From the NCBI RefSeq assembly GCF_019429485.1, contig NZ_JAHXZN010000010.1:1-64000 (forward strand): DNA of 64,000 nt. The letters run 5' to 3'. The notes under the pieces are model-generated. The model made no database searches. It was given only the letters and a program-made list of their open reading frames with translations, and had not been told where the DNA came from. Shown here piece after piece: positions 1 through 9,724 of the stretch; within the stretch, counting starts at the first letter, position 1; each line of letters begins with the position of its first letter. The translations under genes and the position numbers were made by a program. Source of the DNA: Sphingomonas citri (lineage in GTDB: Bacteria; Pseudomonadota; Alphaproteobacteria; Sphingomonadales; Sphingomonadaceae).

Positions 1-57
1 TAGCTCGTCAGGCTCATAACCTGAAGGTCACAGGTTCAAATCCTGTCCCCGCAACCA
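1..57 (+). tRNA. initiator tRNA-fMet (CAT), 5' end cut off
   Basis: The window opens inside a tRNA. The anticodon stem TCAGG/CCTGA (8-12, 20-24) encloses loop CTCATAA with anticodon CAT at 15-17. The T arm ACAGG-TTCAAAT-CCTGT spans 30-46, and the acceptor 3' strand CCCCGCA is followed by A and an encoded CCA (55-57). The CCCCGCA-ACCA end and CTCATAA loop match bacterial initiator tRNA rather than elongator tRNA-Met. The first ~20 bases lie outside the window, so the C1:A72 mismatch diagnostic of initiators cannot be checked. Confidence 0.93.
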
Positions 58-240
58 ACCTTCCCCATACCAACACTCCCCCGCAGCTCAAACGCCGGCG
101 GCGGCGCTCGTGTGAGCGCCGCGCCGGCAAGGCGGCGCTGCGAACTGCGCTATGATCCAGAGCTATGACAGGGCCATTGACCCACCCACGCGCTTGGGAC
201 GACATCGCTCGACCCGCGGCCTGTCCCGTGGGACCGATCC

Positions 241-2181
241 TTGGCAGCGACGAGCGGGTGTGACGTGAGGGAATGGCGGGTGCCGGAGGCGCTGAGTGGG
301 GCCGGTCGCTTCGAGCGATTGGTCAACTCGGTGCGGGATTATGCGATCTATCTGCTCGACCGCGACGGCCATGTCGCGAGCTGGAACGCGGGCGCCGAGC
401 GCTTCAAGGGCTATGCCGCGGCCGAGATCATCGGCCAGCATTTCTCGCGCTTCTACACGCCCGAGGACCAGGCAGCGGAGCTCCCGCGCCGCGCGCTCGA
501 GGCGGCCGCGACGCAGGGCACGTACGAGGCCGAGGGCTGGCGCGTGCGCAAGGACGGCACGCGCTTCTGGACCAGTGCGGTGATCGACCCGGTGCTCGAC
601 GAGAGCGGCGCGCTGATCGGCTTCGCCAAGGTGACCCGCGACATCACGGAACGCCGCGCCGCCGAGCGCGCGCTGCTGGAGAGCGAGCAACGCTTCCGCC
701 TGCTCGTCCAGGGCGTACGGGACTATGCCATCTACCTGCTCGACCCCGCGGGACACGTCACCAACTGGAACCGCGGCGCACAGGCGATCAAGGGCTATAA
801 CGCCGAGGAGATCGTCGGGCAGCATTTCTCCACCTTCTACACCGCGGAGGATCGCGCGCGCGGCGAGCCCGCGCGCGCGCTGCGCACCGCGCTGGAGACG
901 GGAAAATATGAGGTCGAGGCGTGGCGCGTGCGCAAGAGCGGCGAGCGGTTCCGCGCCGGCGTGCTGATCGACCCGATCCGCGACGAGAGCGGCACGCTGA
1001 TCGGCTTCGCCAAGATCACGCGCGATCTCACCGAACGCTGGCAGGTGCAGCAGGAGCTGGAGCGCGCCCGCGAGGCGATGGCGCAGGCGCAGAAGATGGA
1101 GGCGGTCGGCCGGCTCACCGGCGGCGTCGCGCACGATTTCAACAACCTGCTCACGATCATCCGCTCCTCCGCCGACCTGCTCAAGCTGCCGACACTCGCC
1201 CCGGAGAAGCGCGAGCGGTACGTCGAGGCGATCGCGCAGACGGCCGAGCGTGCCGCCGCGCTCACCTCGCAGCTGCTCGCTTTCTCGCGCCGACAGCCGC
1301 TCAAGCCCGAACTCTTCGACGTCAGCGAGCGGCTCGCCGAGATGCGGCAACTGATGCAGACCAGCGTCGGCGGAACCGTTACCCTCAGCGTCGCCAGCCT
1401 CGCGGGCGCGATCGTAAACGCTGACCGTAACCAATTCGAGAGCGCCGTGCTCAACCTCGTCATCAACGCGCGCGACGCCATGCCCGCGGGTGGGACGCTC
1501 TCGCTGGTGCCGACGATCGTCGACGGCCTACCCGCGGTGCGCGGCCACGGAGGTGCCGCCGGCCGCTTCCTCGCATTGCGCGTCAGCGACACCGGCAGCG
1601 GCATCGCGCCCGAGGTGCTCGAGAACATCTTCGAGCCCTTTTTCACGACCAAGGCCGCGAACCAAGGGACCGGACTGGGGCTCAGCCAGGTTCACGGTTT
1701 CGCCAAGCAGAGCGGGGGCGAGATCGACGTCCGCAGCGAGCCTGGGATCGGGACCGCCTTCACGCTCTATCTGCCGCTGGTCCGGGGTGCCGGGCCGGTC
1801 GTCGCACCACCGCGGCGCGCCCCGACCCGCCCGCTACCGTCGCGTCGGGTCTTGCTGGTGGAGGACAATGAGGCAGTCGGGCAGTTCGCGCGCGGGCTGC
1901 TCGAGGAGCTCGGCCAGACCGTCACCTGGGTCTCGAACGGGGAGGCGGCACTCGAGCTGCTCGAGCGCGCCCACGACGAGTTCGACCTCGTGTTCAGCGA
2001 CGTGATCATGCCGGGCATCGACGGGCTCGAGCTGGCGCGCGCGATCCGCTCGCACTGGCCCGCGCTGCCGGTGGTGCTGACCACCGGCTACAGCCACGCT
2101 CTGGTCGCCGAGCAGGACCACGGCTTCGCCCTGTTGCGCAAGCCCTATTCGCTCGGCGGGCTCGCCGACATCCTCGCCTGA
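241..2181 (+). CDS. PAS-PAS hybrid histidine kinase with C-terminal receiver
   Basis: Cytoplasmic hybrid sensor kinase of 646 residues with no membrane segment seen. Two closely similar PAS domains (about 20-140 and 147-265) share the block DYAIYLL...W..GA and probably arose by duplication. A HisKA domain carries the H-box GGVAHDFNN with phospho-acceptor His298. An HATPase domain follows (N box VLNLVINARDA, G boxes DTGSGIAPE and GTGLGLSQV). A receiver at about 532-646 has acceptor Asp587 in SDVIMPG and Lys in LRKPYS. The architecture resembles soluble PAS kinases for light, oxygen or redox, but no LOV cysteine or haem motif was identified, so the signal is unknown. The start is uncertain: TTG at 241 is the longest form, and in-frame GTGs lie at 265 and 280. 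No dedicated response regulator gene is adjacent. Confidence 0.9.
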   Translation: MAATSGCDVREWRVPEALSGAGRFERLVNSVRDYAIYLLDRDGHVASWNAGAERFKGYAAAEIIGQHFSRFYTPEDQAAELPRRALEAAATQGTYEAEGWRVRKDGTRFWTSAVIDPVLDESGALIGFAKVTRDITERRAAERALLESEQRFRLLVQGVRDYAIYLLDPAGHVTNWNRGAQAIKGYNAEEIVGQHFSTFYTAEDRARGEPARALRTALETGKYEVEAWRVRKSGERFRAGVLIDPIRDESGTLIGFAKITRDLTERWQVQQELERAREAMAQAQKMEAVGRLTGGVAHDFNNLLTIIRSSADLLKLPTLAPEKRERYVEAIAQTAERAAALTSQLLAFSRRQPLKPELFDVSERLAEMRQLMQTSVGGTVTLSVASLAGAIVNADRNQFESAVLNLVINARDAMPAGGTLSLVPTIVDGLPAVRGHGGAAGRFLALRVSDTGSGIAPEVLENIFEPFFTTKAANQGTGLGLSQVHGFAKQSGGEIDVRSEPGIGTAFTLYLPLVRGAGPVVAPPRRAPTRPLPSRRVLLVEDNEAVGQFARGLLEELGQTVTWVSNGEAALELLERAHDEFDLVFSDVIMPGIDGLELARAIRSHWPALPVVLTTGYSHALVAEQDHGFALLRKPYSLGGLADILA

Positions 2182-3012
2182 CGCGTTCGCGCGTTCCGAA
2201 GGATTAATCGCTCGTAGCCGTTGACGCTCGCCGACGTGCGGCGCAGCCTTCGCCTTCGTCTCACCACATCGCGACGGGACATGCGCGCGCCACGCTTTCA
2301 ACGACAGACCGAGCCGCGTCTACAGGCGCGACCGCTTCCCGCTGCGGCACGGCGGAACGCCGCCCTCTGCGCCAGGCCCGACGCAGGGCGCGGCGGGTGA
2401 TCATCCGCTTCGATCCGTCTCGCGGCGTTGCCCCGGGCGCACCCCGGACGATGATCGTCCGCGCCGGCGAGTGGACGATCGCGATCGTGCGACGCGAGTC
2501 GCTGCCCGATCGGCGCGCGGCGCGATGGGTGATCGCCGAGGCCTTCGGCTATCTCGCCGGCGACGAGGGACTCGCCTTCGCCACCTTATTCCACGCGAGA
2601 TGCTGGTTCATCTGTCGACTCGCGCAATCCGGTCGATCGCTGCTGAGGGGGCAGGCCACCCCATCCTCCAGCTCGACCGGCAATGGAGTGCGCGCGCTGC
2701 ATTAGCGCGCTCGCGCTGGCGGTCTACCACTTCCGGAGTACCACCCTTAACCAAAGTAGTGGGCCAGATCATCTAGGAAGAGACTTGTCACGCCGAAGAA
2801 CTAACGTGCGTCGGTAACAAACGCTTATCCATATCGGATGCGTCACGATCTCGGGATTACTCCGCCTGTCCTGAAACGGGTCAATTGTAACTTTGCCGTC
2901 GTTCACTTGGCTGCGATCAAATTATATTACGTCGACCAGGGCGCGGCATTACATACAACGATCGTGGGGGCGGTGCGGCAGACACCGGACGATCGGCTCG
3001 TGGGGGGAGCAG
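2182..3012. other. long intergenic stretch with one doubtful small ORF
   Basis: About 830 bases separate the kinase from the LuxR-type regulator. The only coding-like stretch is 2397-2705 (listed separately). From about 2720 to 2960 the sequence becomes clearly richer in A and T (for example AAATTATATTAC near 2919), which probably marks the promoter region of the downstream regulator. I could not place a convincing -35/-10 pair, and I see no tRNA, terminator or mobile element here. Confidence 0.5.
2397..2705 (+). CDS. doubtful small hypothetical protein, possibly decayed
   Basis: A 102-codon frame starting at GTG. The first ~65 codons carry the strong G/C third-position bias seen in real genes of this window. 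The later third (after about 2590) loses it and becomes Ser/Gly-rich, as if a frameshift or decay had occurred. The segment MIVRAGEWTIAIVRRESLPD starting at the internal ATG could be the true N-terminus. No family recognised, no signal peptide, and no clear ribosome binding site. It may equally be a chance frame. Confidence 0.25.
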   Translation: MIIRFDPSRGVAPGAPRTMIVRAGEWTIAIVRRESLPDRRAARWVIAEAFGYLAGDEGLAFATLFHARCWFICRLAQSGRSLLRGQATPSSSSTGNGVRALH

Positions 3013-3738
3013 ATGAGCGGACGGATCGGCCTGTTGATTGTATCGCCGAATGAGATCGAGGGCGAAGGACTGCGTCGGTTGCTCGGGGGAGAGCGGTTCG
3101 ACGTGATCGGTGTGGCACGCAGCTGCGCGGCAGCATGCGATGCCGCCGTACCCGATCTGGTGCTTCTGCGCGCACCGCCGGGCGAGGCCACGGGGATGTG
3201 CCGCGACGCGCGCGCGCGCTGGCCGCAGGTCCGCCTCGCGGTGATGGCGCGGGCCTGCGAGAGCGCCGCGGTGGCGGAGGCGATCCAGGCGGGAGCGGAC
3301 GGCTATCTCAGCATCGAGACCTCGGTCGCGGGGTTGACTGAGATGCTCAAGCTGATCGTGCTGGGCGAGAAGCTGGTGCCCTCGCAGGTGGTCAACGAGC
3401 TCGCCTCGCTGCGCCTCGAAGCCGCTACGGTGGAGCCGGAGATCGACCTGGGCGACGTCAACGTGTCCGAGCGCGAGCTCGAGATCCTGCAGGGGCTCAT
3501 CCAGGGCGAGCCCAACAAGGTGATCTCGCGGCGGCTCTCGATCACCGAGGCGACCGTCAAGGTCCATGTCAAATCGATCCTGCGCAAGCTGCACGTGCTC
3601 AATCGCACCCAGGCTGCGGTCTGGGCGCTCAGCCGCGGGCTGGCGCAGCCGAGCGACGGCGCTGTGTCGCCGCGCGTCGCCGCGGCGGCGGAACCGCGCA
3701 CGCGCGATCGGGCGCCGACACACGAGATGCAGCTCTAA
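3013..3738 (+). CDS. LuxR-type regulator with degenerate receiver domain
   Basis: 241 residues laid out like a NarL/FixJ response regulator: a receiver-like domain (about 4-120) and a GerE/LuxR helix-turn-helix (about 150-212; SERELEILQGLIQGEPNKVI, then EATVKVHVKSILRKL). The residues needed for phosphorylation are missing. The acidic pair is SPNE, the acceptor Asp is Arg53 (DLVLLRAPPG), and the usual Lys in GYLxK is replaced (GYLSIETS). The protein is therefore probably a phosphorylation-independent transcription factor. ATG 3013 is preceded by GGGGGGAG. The gene ends 19 bases before a Wzz/BY-kinase gene, so it most likely controls exopolysaccharide functions, by inference from position. Confidence 0.88.
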   Translation: MSGRIGLLIVSPNEIEGEGLRRLLGGERFDVIGVARSCAAACDAAVPDLVLLRAPPGEATGMCRDARARWPQVRLAVMARACESAAVAEAIQAGADGYLSIETSVAGLTEMLKLIVLGEKLVPSQVVNELASLRLEAATVEPEIDLGDVNVSERELEILQGLIQGEPNKVISRRLSITEATVKVHVKSILRKLHVLNRTQAAVWALSRGLAQPSDGAVSPRVAAAAEPRTRDRAPTHEMQL

Positions 3739-3757
3739 ATAGCCGAAGGGGGCTCCG

Positions 3758-6115
3758 ATGCGCGAACTCAGCACGCCCGGCGCGCCGCCGGCGGCGATGC
3801 GTCACGGCGAGATCGACTCTGGCGAGAGAAACGGGGGCGCGAGAAACGGCGGCGAGCCGCACTGGGGCGAGCGCGACTGGGCGGACCCCCGCTCGGCCCA
3901 CCCAGGGACTCGATCGGGGTATCTCAATCTCGCCTCGGTGGTGCGCATACTCTATCGGCGCGCCGCGCTGATCGCGCTGGTGGTGCTGCTCGGCGTGGCG
4001 GCGGCGCTGTTCGTCGTTCTGCGGACCACGCCAGTGTACAGCGCGACCGCGACGATCATCGTCAAGCCCGATGACGCCAGCAGCAACGTCGCCGCGCTGC
4101 CGACCGCGATCGTGAGTCCCAGCCAGGAGACCGCGATCGAGACCAAGGTCGAACTGCTGCAGTCGCGCAACCTGGCGCGCGAGGTCGCCGCGACGCTGCG
4201 CCTGGCGGATGATCCCGAGTTCGCACCGCCGCGTGACGCCCGGCCGGGCCTGCTCGACCGGCTGCTCGGCTGGATCAATCCGCCGACGGTGACCGCCGCG
4301 GTTACGCCCAAGACGATCGAGCGCGCGCGCAATGAGGCGGTGGTCGATCGGCTGATCGAGCGGCTCGACGTCAGCCGCGTCGCACGGTCGAGCATGATCA
4401 ACATCACCGCCTCCTCGGCCGACCCGCGCAAGGCAGCGCTGATCGCCAACCGGGTCGCGGACACCTACATCAAGTCGCAGATGGCCGAGTCGACCGACTC
4501 GCGCGTCGCCACGATCGACGATCTCAGCGCGCGACTGGCGCAGTCGCGCGACGCCGCGGTCGCGGCGGATCGCGCGGTCGCCGCCTTCCGCACGTCGCAC
4601 GGCCTGCTCGTGTCGCAGCCCGAGATCGGCGCCGCGGCGAGCGCGTCGCAGCTCGCCGGGCTGGTCGGCCAAACGCGTGCGGACGGCATCGCGGAGGCGC
4701 GCCGCGCCCAGGCGGGCGGCTCCGCCACCTCGCCGCTGCTCGCCGGCCTGCGCGAGCAGGAGGCGACGCTGGCGCGGCGGCAGAGCGAGCTGACCGGCTT
4801 CTATGGCCCGGGCTATCCCGAGGTTGCCAAGGTCAACGCCGAGATCGCCGCTCTGCGCACCCGGATCGACCAGGAGAGCGCCAGGATCCGCACCGATCTC
4901 GCCGCGCAGGCGGGGGCGAGCCAGGCGCGCGCCGCGGCGATGGCGGCGAGCGCGTCCGGCATCCGCGGCGCCGCGCTGGCGCAGGGCGCCGCCGCGGTGC
5001 AGCTGCGCGAGCTGGAGCGCCGCGCGGAGACCGCCAATGCGCTGTACAGCTCGGTCGCGGCGCTGCTGAACGGCAAGCTCAGCCTCGACCCGCAGACTAA
5101 AGCGGACATCGCGGTGGTGTCGCGCGCGCCGATCCCCGACTCGCCGAGCTCGCCGCTGCCCAAGCAGGCGCTCGGCATCGCGCTGCTCGCCTCGGCGGCG
5201 CTCGGCGCGGTGCTCGCATTGGTGGTCGAGATGATGGACATCAAGCTGCGCACCGCCGAGCAGGTCGAGCGGCTGCTCGGCGTGCGGACACTGGCGATGG
5301 TGCCCGACACGCGGCTGGAGGATGGGTCGGGCGCTGCCAGCCACGATCTGGTCAACCAGCGGCCGCGCTCGCGCTTCGCCGAGGCGATGCGCAACCTGCT
5401 GATCGAGCTGGAGGGGCGCCGCACCAGCCAGTCGCACGTGGTGGTGATCACCTCGCCGCTGGAGGCGGAGGGCAAGAACACGATCGCCAAGAGCCTGGCT
5501 GCCACCGCCACGCGGGTCGACCAGCGCGTCGTGGTGGTCGACTTCGACCTGCGTCGTCCCGAGCTCGCGCTCGGCAGCGCCGCACCCGGCGAGGTGCCGC
5601 AGACCGGCGTGGTCGCGTATCTCGCGGGCGACGCCTCGTTCGACCAGCTCAGCGTGTCGCACGAGGGGCAGCCGTTCGCCTCGCTCGGGGCGGGGCAGGC
5701 GCCGCTCGACCCCGGCGCGCTGCTGAGCTCGCCGCGGCTGCCGCGCCTGATCGCGCAGCTGCGCGAGCATTACAGCCTCGTCATCCTGAACGCCCCGCCG
5801 ATCCTGCCGGTGCGCGACGCCAAGATGCTCGCCGACGTGGCCGACTCGACGCTGCTGGTGCTGCGCTGGGGCAAGACCGATCCCGAGGCGGCGCGGGTCG
5901 CGGTTCAGGTGTTCGGCCGCTCGATCACCGGCGCGGTGATCAACATGGTCGACGTCGCGGCGCACGCGGGGCGGCGCTACGGCGACATGATCCACCACGT
6001 CGCCCGCTCGTCGAGCTACTACGACCGCGCGATGCCGCGGCGAGGCTGGCGTCGCGTCAGCGGCGGCGCGCGCCGGATCGCGGCCAGCGCGGCGACGACG
6101 CTGCATCTGAACTGA
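3758..6115 (+). CDS. GumC/Wzz-type polysaccharide co-polymerase with BY-kinase domain
   Basis: 785-residue inner-membrane protein of the PCP-2a type, which controls chain length and export of exopolysaccharide. It has a basic, Gly-rich N-terminus, a first TM at about 68-88, a large Wzz periplasmic region with coiled coils (about 95-460), a second TM at about 468-490 (ALGIALLASAALGAVLALVV), then a cytoplasmic tyrosine-autokinase-like domain. The Walker A region reads SPLEAEGKNTIAKSL (Lys573, Asn574 where Ser/Thr is usual), A' is VVDFDLRRP, and Walker B is VILNAPP with Asn678 in place of Asp. A Tyr-containing tail (RRYGDM, SSYYDRA) is present. The altered P-loop suggests weak or absent kinase activity. 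It follows the LuxR-type gene by 19 bases; no glycosyltransferases follow. Confidence 0.88.
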   Translation: MRELSTPGAPPAAMRHGEIDSGERNGGARNGGEPHWGERDWADPRSAHPGTRSGYLNLASVVRILYRRAALIALVVLLGVAAALFVVLRTTPVYSATATIIVKPDDASSNVAALPTAIVSPSQETAIETKVELLQSRNLAREVAATLRLADDPEFAPPRDARPGLLDRLLGWINPPTVTAAVTPKTIERARNEAVVDRLIERLDVSRVARSSMINITASSADPRKAALIANRVADTYIKSQMAESTDSRVATIDDLSARLAQSRDAAVAADRAVAAFRTSHGLLVSQPEIGAAASASQLAGLVGQTRADGIAEARRAQAGGSATSPLLAGLREQEATLARRQSELTGFYGPGYPEVAKVNAEIAALRTRIDQESARIRTDLAAQAGASQARAAAMAASASGIRGAALAQGAAAVQLRELERRAETANALYSSVAALLNGKLSLDPQTKADIAVVSRAPIPDSPSSPLPKQALGIALLASAALGAVLALVVEMMDIKLRTAEQVERLLGVRTLAMVPDTRLEDGSGAASHDLVNQRPRSRFAEAMRNLLIELEGRRTSQSHVVVITSPLEAEGKNTIAKSLAATATRVDQRVVVVDFDLRRPELALGSAAPGEVPQTGVVAYLAGDASFDQLSVSHEGQPFASLGAGQAPLDPGALLSSPRLPRLIAQLREHYSLVILNAPPILPVRDAKMLADVADSTLLVLRWGKTDPEAARVAVQVFGRSITGAVINMVDVAAHAGRRYGDMIHHVARSSSYYDRAMPRRGWRRVSGGARRIAASAATTLHLN

Positions 6116-6164
6116 TCGCGGCGCGAGGCGACGCAGCGTTGATTTCGCGTCGGATCGCGCTGGC

Positions 6165-7337
6165 TCAGAAGCCCTCGGGCAGGTCGATCGCGCCGACCAC
6201 CTCGCGGTAGCGCGCGATCGCGTAGCGATCGGTCATGCCGGCGATGAAGTCCGCGACGTGGCGCGTGATCCCGGGCTCGTCCTCGGGAAGCCGCGCGCGC
6301 CACTCGTCGGGCAGCCGCGCCGGGTCGTCGCGATAGGCGGCGAACAGCCCCGCCACGACCTGCGCGGCGGCGCCCGCCGCGGCGAGCTGCCGCGGGTGAT
6401 GGTAGAGATTGGCGTACATGAAGCGCTTCAGCTCGCGCTCGGCGCTCGCCATCGCCGGCGAGAAGGCGATCAGCGGCTGGCCCGCGGCGCGTACCTCCTC
6501 CACGTCCGTCACGCCGGCAGCGTCGATGCGGCGTCGCGACTCGGCGATCAGATCGTTGACCATCGCGCCGATCTGGCTGCGGATCAGCTCGCCGGCGAGG
6601 CGCGCGCGCGGGACATCGGCGAAGCGCCCGGCAACGCGGTTCCACCCCTCGGCGACCAGCGGCACCGCCATGATCTGCTCGAGCGTCAGCAGGCCGGCGC
6701 GCAGCCCGTCGTCGATGTCGTGATTGTCATAGGCGATGTCGTCCGCGAGCGCGGCGACCTGCGCCTCGAGCGAGGCATATGTGTCGAGCGCGAGCGCGGC
6801 CTCGGCGTCCGCCTCGGCCAGCGCCCAGCCGGGGCGGCGCACCGGGCCGTTGTGCTTGGCCAGTCCTTCGAGCGTCTCCCAGGTGAGATTGAGGCCGGGC
6901 CAGCGCGGATAGGGGCGCTCGATCCGCATCAGCGTCCGCAGCGTGTGGCCGTTATGGTCGAAGCCGCCGTGCGCGCGAGTGGCAGCGCGCAACGCGTCCT
7001 CGCCGGCGTGGCCGAAGGGCGGGTGGCCGATGTCGTGCGCGAGGCACAACGCCTCGGTGAGATCCTCGTTGAGCCCGAGTGTCCGCGCGATCGTGCGGCC
7101 GATCTGCGCCACTTCGAGGCTATGCGTCAGCCGCACGCGGAAATGGTCGCCGTCGGGCGCGAGAAAGACCTGGGTCTTGTGACGCAGTCGGCGAAAGCTG
7201 ATCGAGTGGATGATGCGATCGCGGTCGCGCTGGAAGGCGTCGCGCGGACCGCGGTCGCCCGCGTCCTCGCGGTGCAGCCGACCGCGGCTGCGCGCCGGGT
7301 CCGACGCCCAGGGCGCACGGTGCTGGACTCCGCTCAC
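6165..7337 (-). CDS. dgt: deoxyguanosinetriphosphate triphosphohydrolase-like protein
   Basis: 390-residue HD-superfamily dNTPase of the Dgt group, which hydrolyses dGTP (or other dNTPs) to the nucleoside and tripolyphosphate. Visible motifs are [11 protein letters not shown] near the N-terminus, [13 protein letters not shown] (first His), [16 protein letters not shown] (the HD pair), and [16 protein letters not shown] place the start at GTG 7337, whose bases overlap the TGA of the upstream SPOR gene (GTGA). The resulting N-terminus, [14 protein letters not shown], fits the family, which has the conserved RAPWASDP stretch. It is translationally coupled to the SPOR gene and cytoplasmic. Confidence 0.94.
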   Translation of the reverse strand: MSGVQHRAPWASDPARSRGRLHREDAGDRGPRDAFQRDRDRIIHSISFRRLRHKTQVFLAPDGDHFRVRLTHSLEVAQIGRTIARTLGLNEDLTEALCLAHDIGHPPFGHAGEDALRAATRAHGGFDHNGHTLRTLMRIERPYPRWPGLNLTWETLEGLAKHNGPVRRPGWALAEADAEAALALDTYASLEAQVAALADDIAYDNHDIDDGLRAGLLTLEQIMAVPLVAEGWNRVAGRFADVPRARLAGELIRSQIGAMVNDLIAESRRRIDAAGVTDVEEVRAAGQPLIAFSPAMASAERELKRFMYANLYHHPRQLAAAGAAAQVVAGLFAAYRDDPARLPDEWRARLPEDEPGITRHVADFIAGMTDRYAIARYREVVGAIDLPEGF

Positions 7338-9559
7338 TGGTCGTCGAGCCGGGATACTTTCTGGCCCGCCTCGCTGGTGAAGGTGAAGGCGGAGAGTCCT
7401 TGTTTGGCGAGCGTGTTGACCATCGCGCGCGCCTCGGCCTGGGTCTTGAACGGACCGGTGACGACGCGGTTGGTGGCGCGCAGCGGCGTCGTGTAGGCGC
7501 GCTTGCCCGCCAGCGCCGGCGCCTTGCCCTGCGCCGACTTCCACGCCTTGCCGAGATCGCCGGGGTTCGCGCCGCCGGCGACCTGCACCCAGATGCGCGC
7601 GGGCTCCTCGCGCTCTGCCTTGGCCCCCTTCGCCGAGACCTTGGAGCCGGTCTTGCGGGTCTTGCCGGCCGGCGCGTCCTCCGCGTCGCTGTCCTTCTTG
7701 GCGGCCACCTTCCTGTCGCCCGCCCCTTTCTTGGCGGCTACCTTGGCGGCGGTGCCCTTGGCGGGCGGCTCGTCGTCGGTCGCGGCACGCCCACGCGCGC
7801 CCTTCTTGCCGACGGGCGCATCTTCCTCCTCGGCGGCGCGCGACGTGCGCTTGTCCGCGGCGGCGAGCCGCCGGCCGCGCGCCCGCGTCGGCTCGACCGG
7901 TTCCTCGGCGGTCACGTCGCGCGTGGTGACGCGCTTCGCCGCGGCGAGCCGCTGGCGCTTCTGCTCGTCGGCGGCCGCGTTGCGCTCGGCCGCCGCCGCC
8001 GCCTCGTCGAGCGAGGCACCGGTCGGGGCGGGCGGCGCGGCGACCGCGACGACGCGCTGCGTGCCCGGCATGGGCGACACGCCGAGCTCGGCGCCGGGCA
8101 CCGAGATGCCCGCGACGATGCGCGCGAGGATCGAGTCCTCGCCCAGACGCGGGGGCGTCGGTCGCGCGGCGGCGATCGCGGGCGCCGGGGTGACAGGGCG
8201 GGGCGTGACGGATGAGGGCGGCGGCGTCGGCGTCGGTCGCGGAGATGTCGCAGCCGCGACCTGCACGGCGGCGGTCGGGAGCGAAGTAGAAGTCGGGGCG
8301 CTCGGCGTCGGCGTCGCGGCGGCTGTGCCGCTCGGCGCGGGCGCGGCAGGCGTGCGCGTGGTCGGCGCCGCGCTGACACTGGTGAGCGACGCCACCGGCG
8401 CGGACGTGGTCGGTGCGCGCGCGACGCTGGCGGGCGCGGCGGAGGCCGGCGGCGTCGTGCGCGCGGCCGCGGTCGACGGTGTCGCGGGCAGGGACGCGGC
8501 GGCGACCTGCGGCGGTGGCGTCGGCGTCGGCGTCGCGGGTACCACAGGACGCGCGGCGAACTGCCGGCCGGCGGGCACGGCGCGTGCGGCGAGCTGGCGC
8601 TGGCGCTCGGCTTCTTTCAAGCGGCGACGTTGCTCGCCGCGCGACAGCGGCTTCTCCGCGACGGGTGTCGGCGTCACGGCGGCGACCTCGACCCGCCGCG
8701 GCGCGTACGGATCGGCGGCGAGCACGGGCAGCGCCGGCACCATGCGCGCGTCGGCGAGCCGCGCCGCCGTGGGCGCCACCTCGCCGAAATGCACCGCGAA
8801 GGCGCGATCGGCGGCGTTCAGCGTCGGCAGCCGCTGGAAGAAGGCGGCGAGCCCCTGCGCCATGCCGGGCGGCATCATCCCGGTGGCGATGCGGTTCGCG
8901 CCCGAGACGTCGCCGCCCATGGCGAGGATGAAGGCGCGCGCGCGCCACGCGCCGCGGTCGGAGCGGCGCAGCAGTGCGTCGATTTCCGCCAGTGCCTCCT
9001 GCTGCCGCCCCGAGATGCCGAGCGACAGCGCGTAGCGGCGGCGTATCTCGTCGAGCTCGTCGCCCTGTGCCCCACCCTGCACCAGCGCCAGCCGATAGTC
9101 GCGCTGTGCGCGCTCCTGCTCGCCGATCAGGTCATAGGCGAGCCCGCGATCGTCGGCGTAGCGCGCCATCACCGCGCCGTAGCGTTGCGCCTCGTCGAAA
9201 TAGCGCAGCGCCTCGCCGGGGCGCTCGCCGTTGACCAGGATGCGGGCGATCCCGCCCTTCACGCGCGCGTTGCGCGGATCGATCGCCTCGGCGCGCTTGT
9301 ACAGCGCGGCGGCGGCGGTGGCGTCACCGAGCTTGAACGAAAGCTCGCCCGCCTCGACCAGTGCGGAGAGGTCGCGCGGCGACGCTCCGATGCGCCGCAC
9401 CAGCTCGGCGAGCCGGTCGGCCTCGGGGTTGGCGGCGGGCATGATCGCCTGCGCGCGCGCGTTCGTCGCGGGCACGGCGGTGAGCGCGGCGGCGAGCGCC
9501 AGCGGCGCGAGCGCGGCGGCGAGCGTGCGTCCCGGTCGCGGGCGAGGGACGTCGGTCAT
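7334..9559 (-). CDS. exported TPR and SPOR-domain protein
   Basis: 741 residues. An N-terminal signal peptide ([21 protein letters not shown]) is followed by TPR-like helices (about 45-250; LALAR-type blocks such as [20 protein letters not shown]). Then comes a very long Ala/Pro/Thr/Lys-rich low-complexity linker (about 290-640) and a C-terminal SPOR domain (about 655-741; [18 protein letters not shown]...[10 protein letters not shown]). SPOR domains bind denuded septal peptidoglycan, so the protein probably works in the periplasm at the division site. ATG 9559 starts [11 protein letters not shown] just before the signal; earlier in-frame codons extend into the intergenic region. It overlaps dgt by 4 bases. 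Confidence 0.88.
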   Translation of the reverse strand: MTDVPRPRPGRTLAAALAPLALAAALTAVPATNARAQAIMPAANPEADRLAELVRRIGASPRDLSALVEAGELSFKLGDATAAAALYKRAEAIDPRNARVKGGIARILVNGERPGEALRYFDEAQRYGAVMARYADDRGLAYDLIGEQERAQRDYRLALVQGGAQGDELDEIRRRYALSLGISGRQQEALAEIDALLRRSDRGAWRARAFILAMGGDVSGANRIATGMMPPGMAQGLAAFFQRLPTLNAADRAFAVHFGEVAPTAARLADARMVPALPVLAADPYAPRRVEVAAVTPTPVAEKPLSRGEQRRRLKEAERQRQLAARAVPAGRQFAARPVVPATPTPTPPPQVAAASLPATPSTAAARTTPPASAAPASVARAPTTSAPVASLTSVSAAPTTRTPAAPAPSGTAAATPTPSAPTSTSLPTAAVQVAAATSPRPTPTPPPSSVTPRPVTPAPAIAAARPTPPRLGEDSILARIVAGISVPGAELGVSPMPGTQRVVAVAAPPAPTGASLDEAAAAAERNAAADEQKRQRLAAAKRVTTRDVTAEEPVEPTRARGRRLAAADKRTSRAAEEEDAPVGKKGARGRAATDDEPPAKGTAAKVAAKKGAGDRKVAAKKDSDAEDAPAGKTRKTGSKVSAKGAKAEREEPARIWVQVAGGANPGDLGKAWKSAQGKAPALAGKRAYTTPLRATNRVVTGPFKTQAEARAMVNTLAKQGLSAFTFTSEAGQKVSRLDDQ

Positions 9560-9724
9560 GCGAACTGTTCTCCCCGCCCGCGATGCGACGGGCGGAATGG
9601 CTAAGGCCCGTCGCCGGGCCGGGCCGCCGTCTAGACCGGGTGGCGGCTGAACCGGCAATGTCGCCGCCGGCGGTGCTGCGGTGAAGCGCGCCGACCCGGC
9701 GACGAGCCGAGCCGGGCGCGGCGC

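Noticed and set aside
3629-6106. Very long open frame (825 codons) on the minus strand opposite the Wzz/BY-kinase gene
   Set aside because: Arg/His/Gly-rich antisense shadow of high-GC DNA; the plus strand has a full GumC-type protein with clear motifs.
7338-8948. Extended minus-strand frame that would fuse a 500-residue Arg-rich N-terminus to Dgt
   Set aside because: The extension is an out-of-frame reading of the SPOR gene; the Dgt family starts near GTG 7337, coupled through GTGA.
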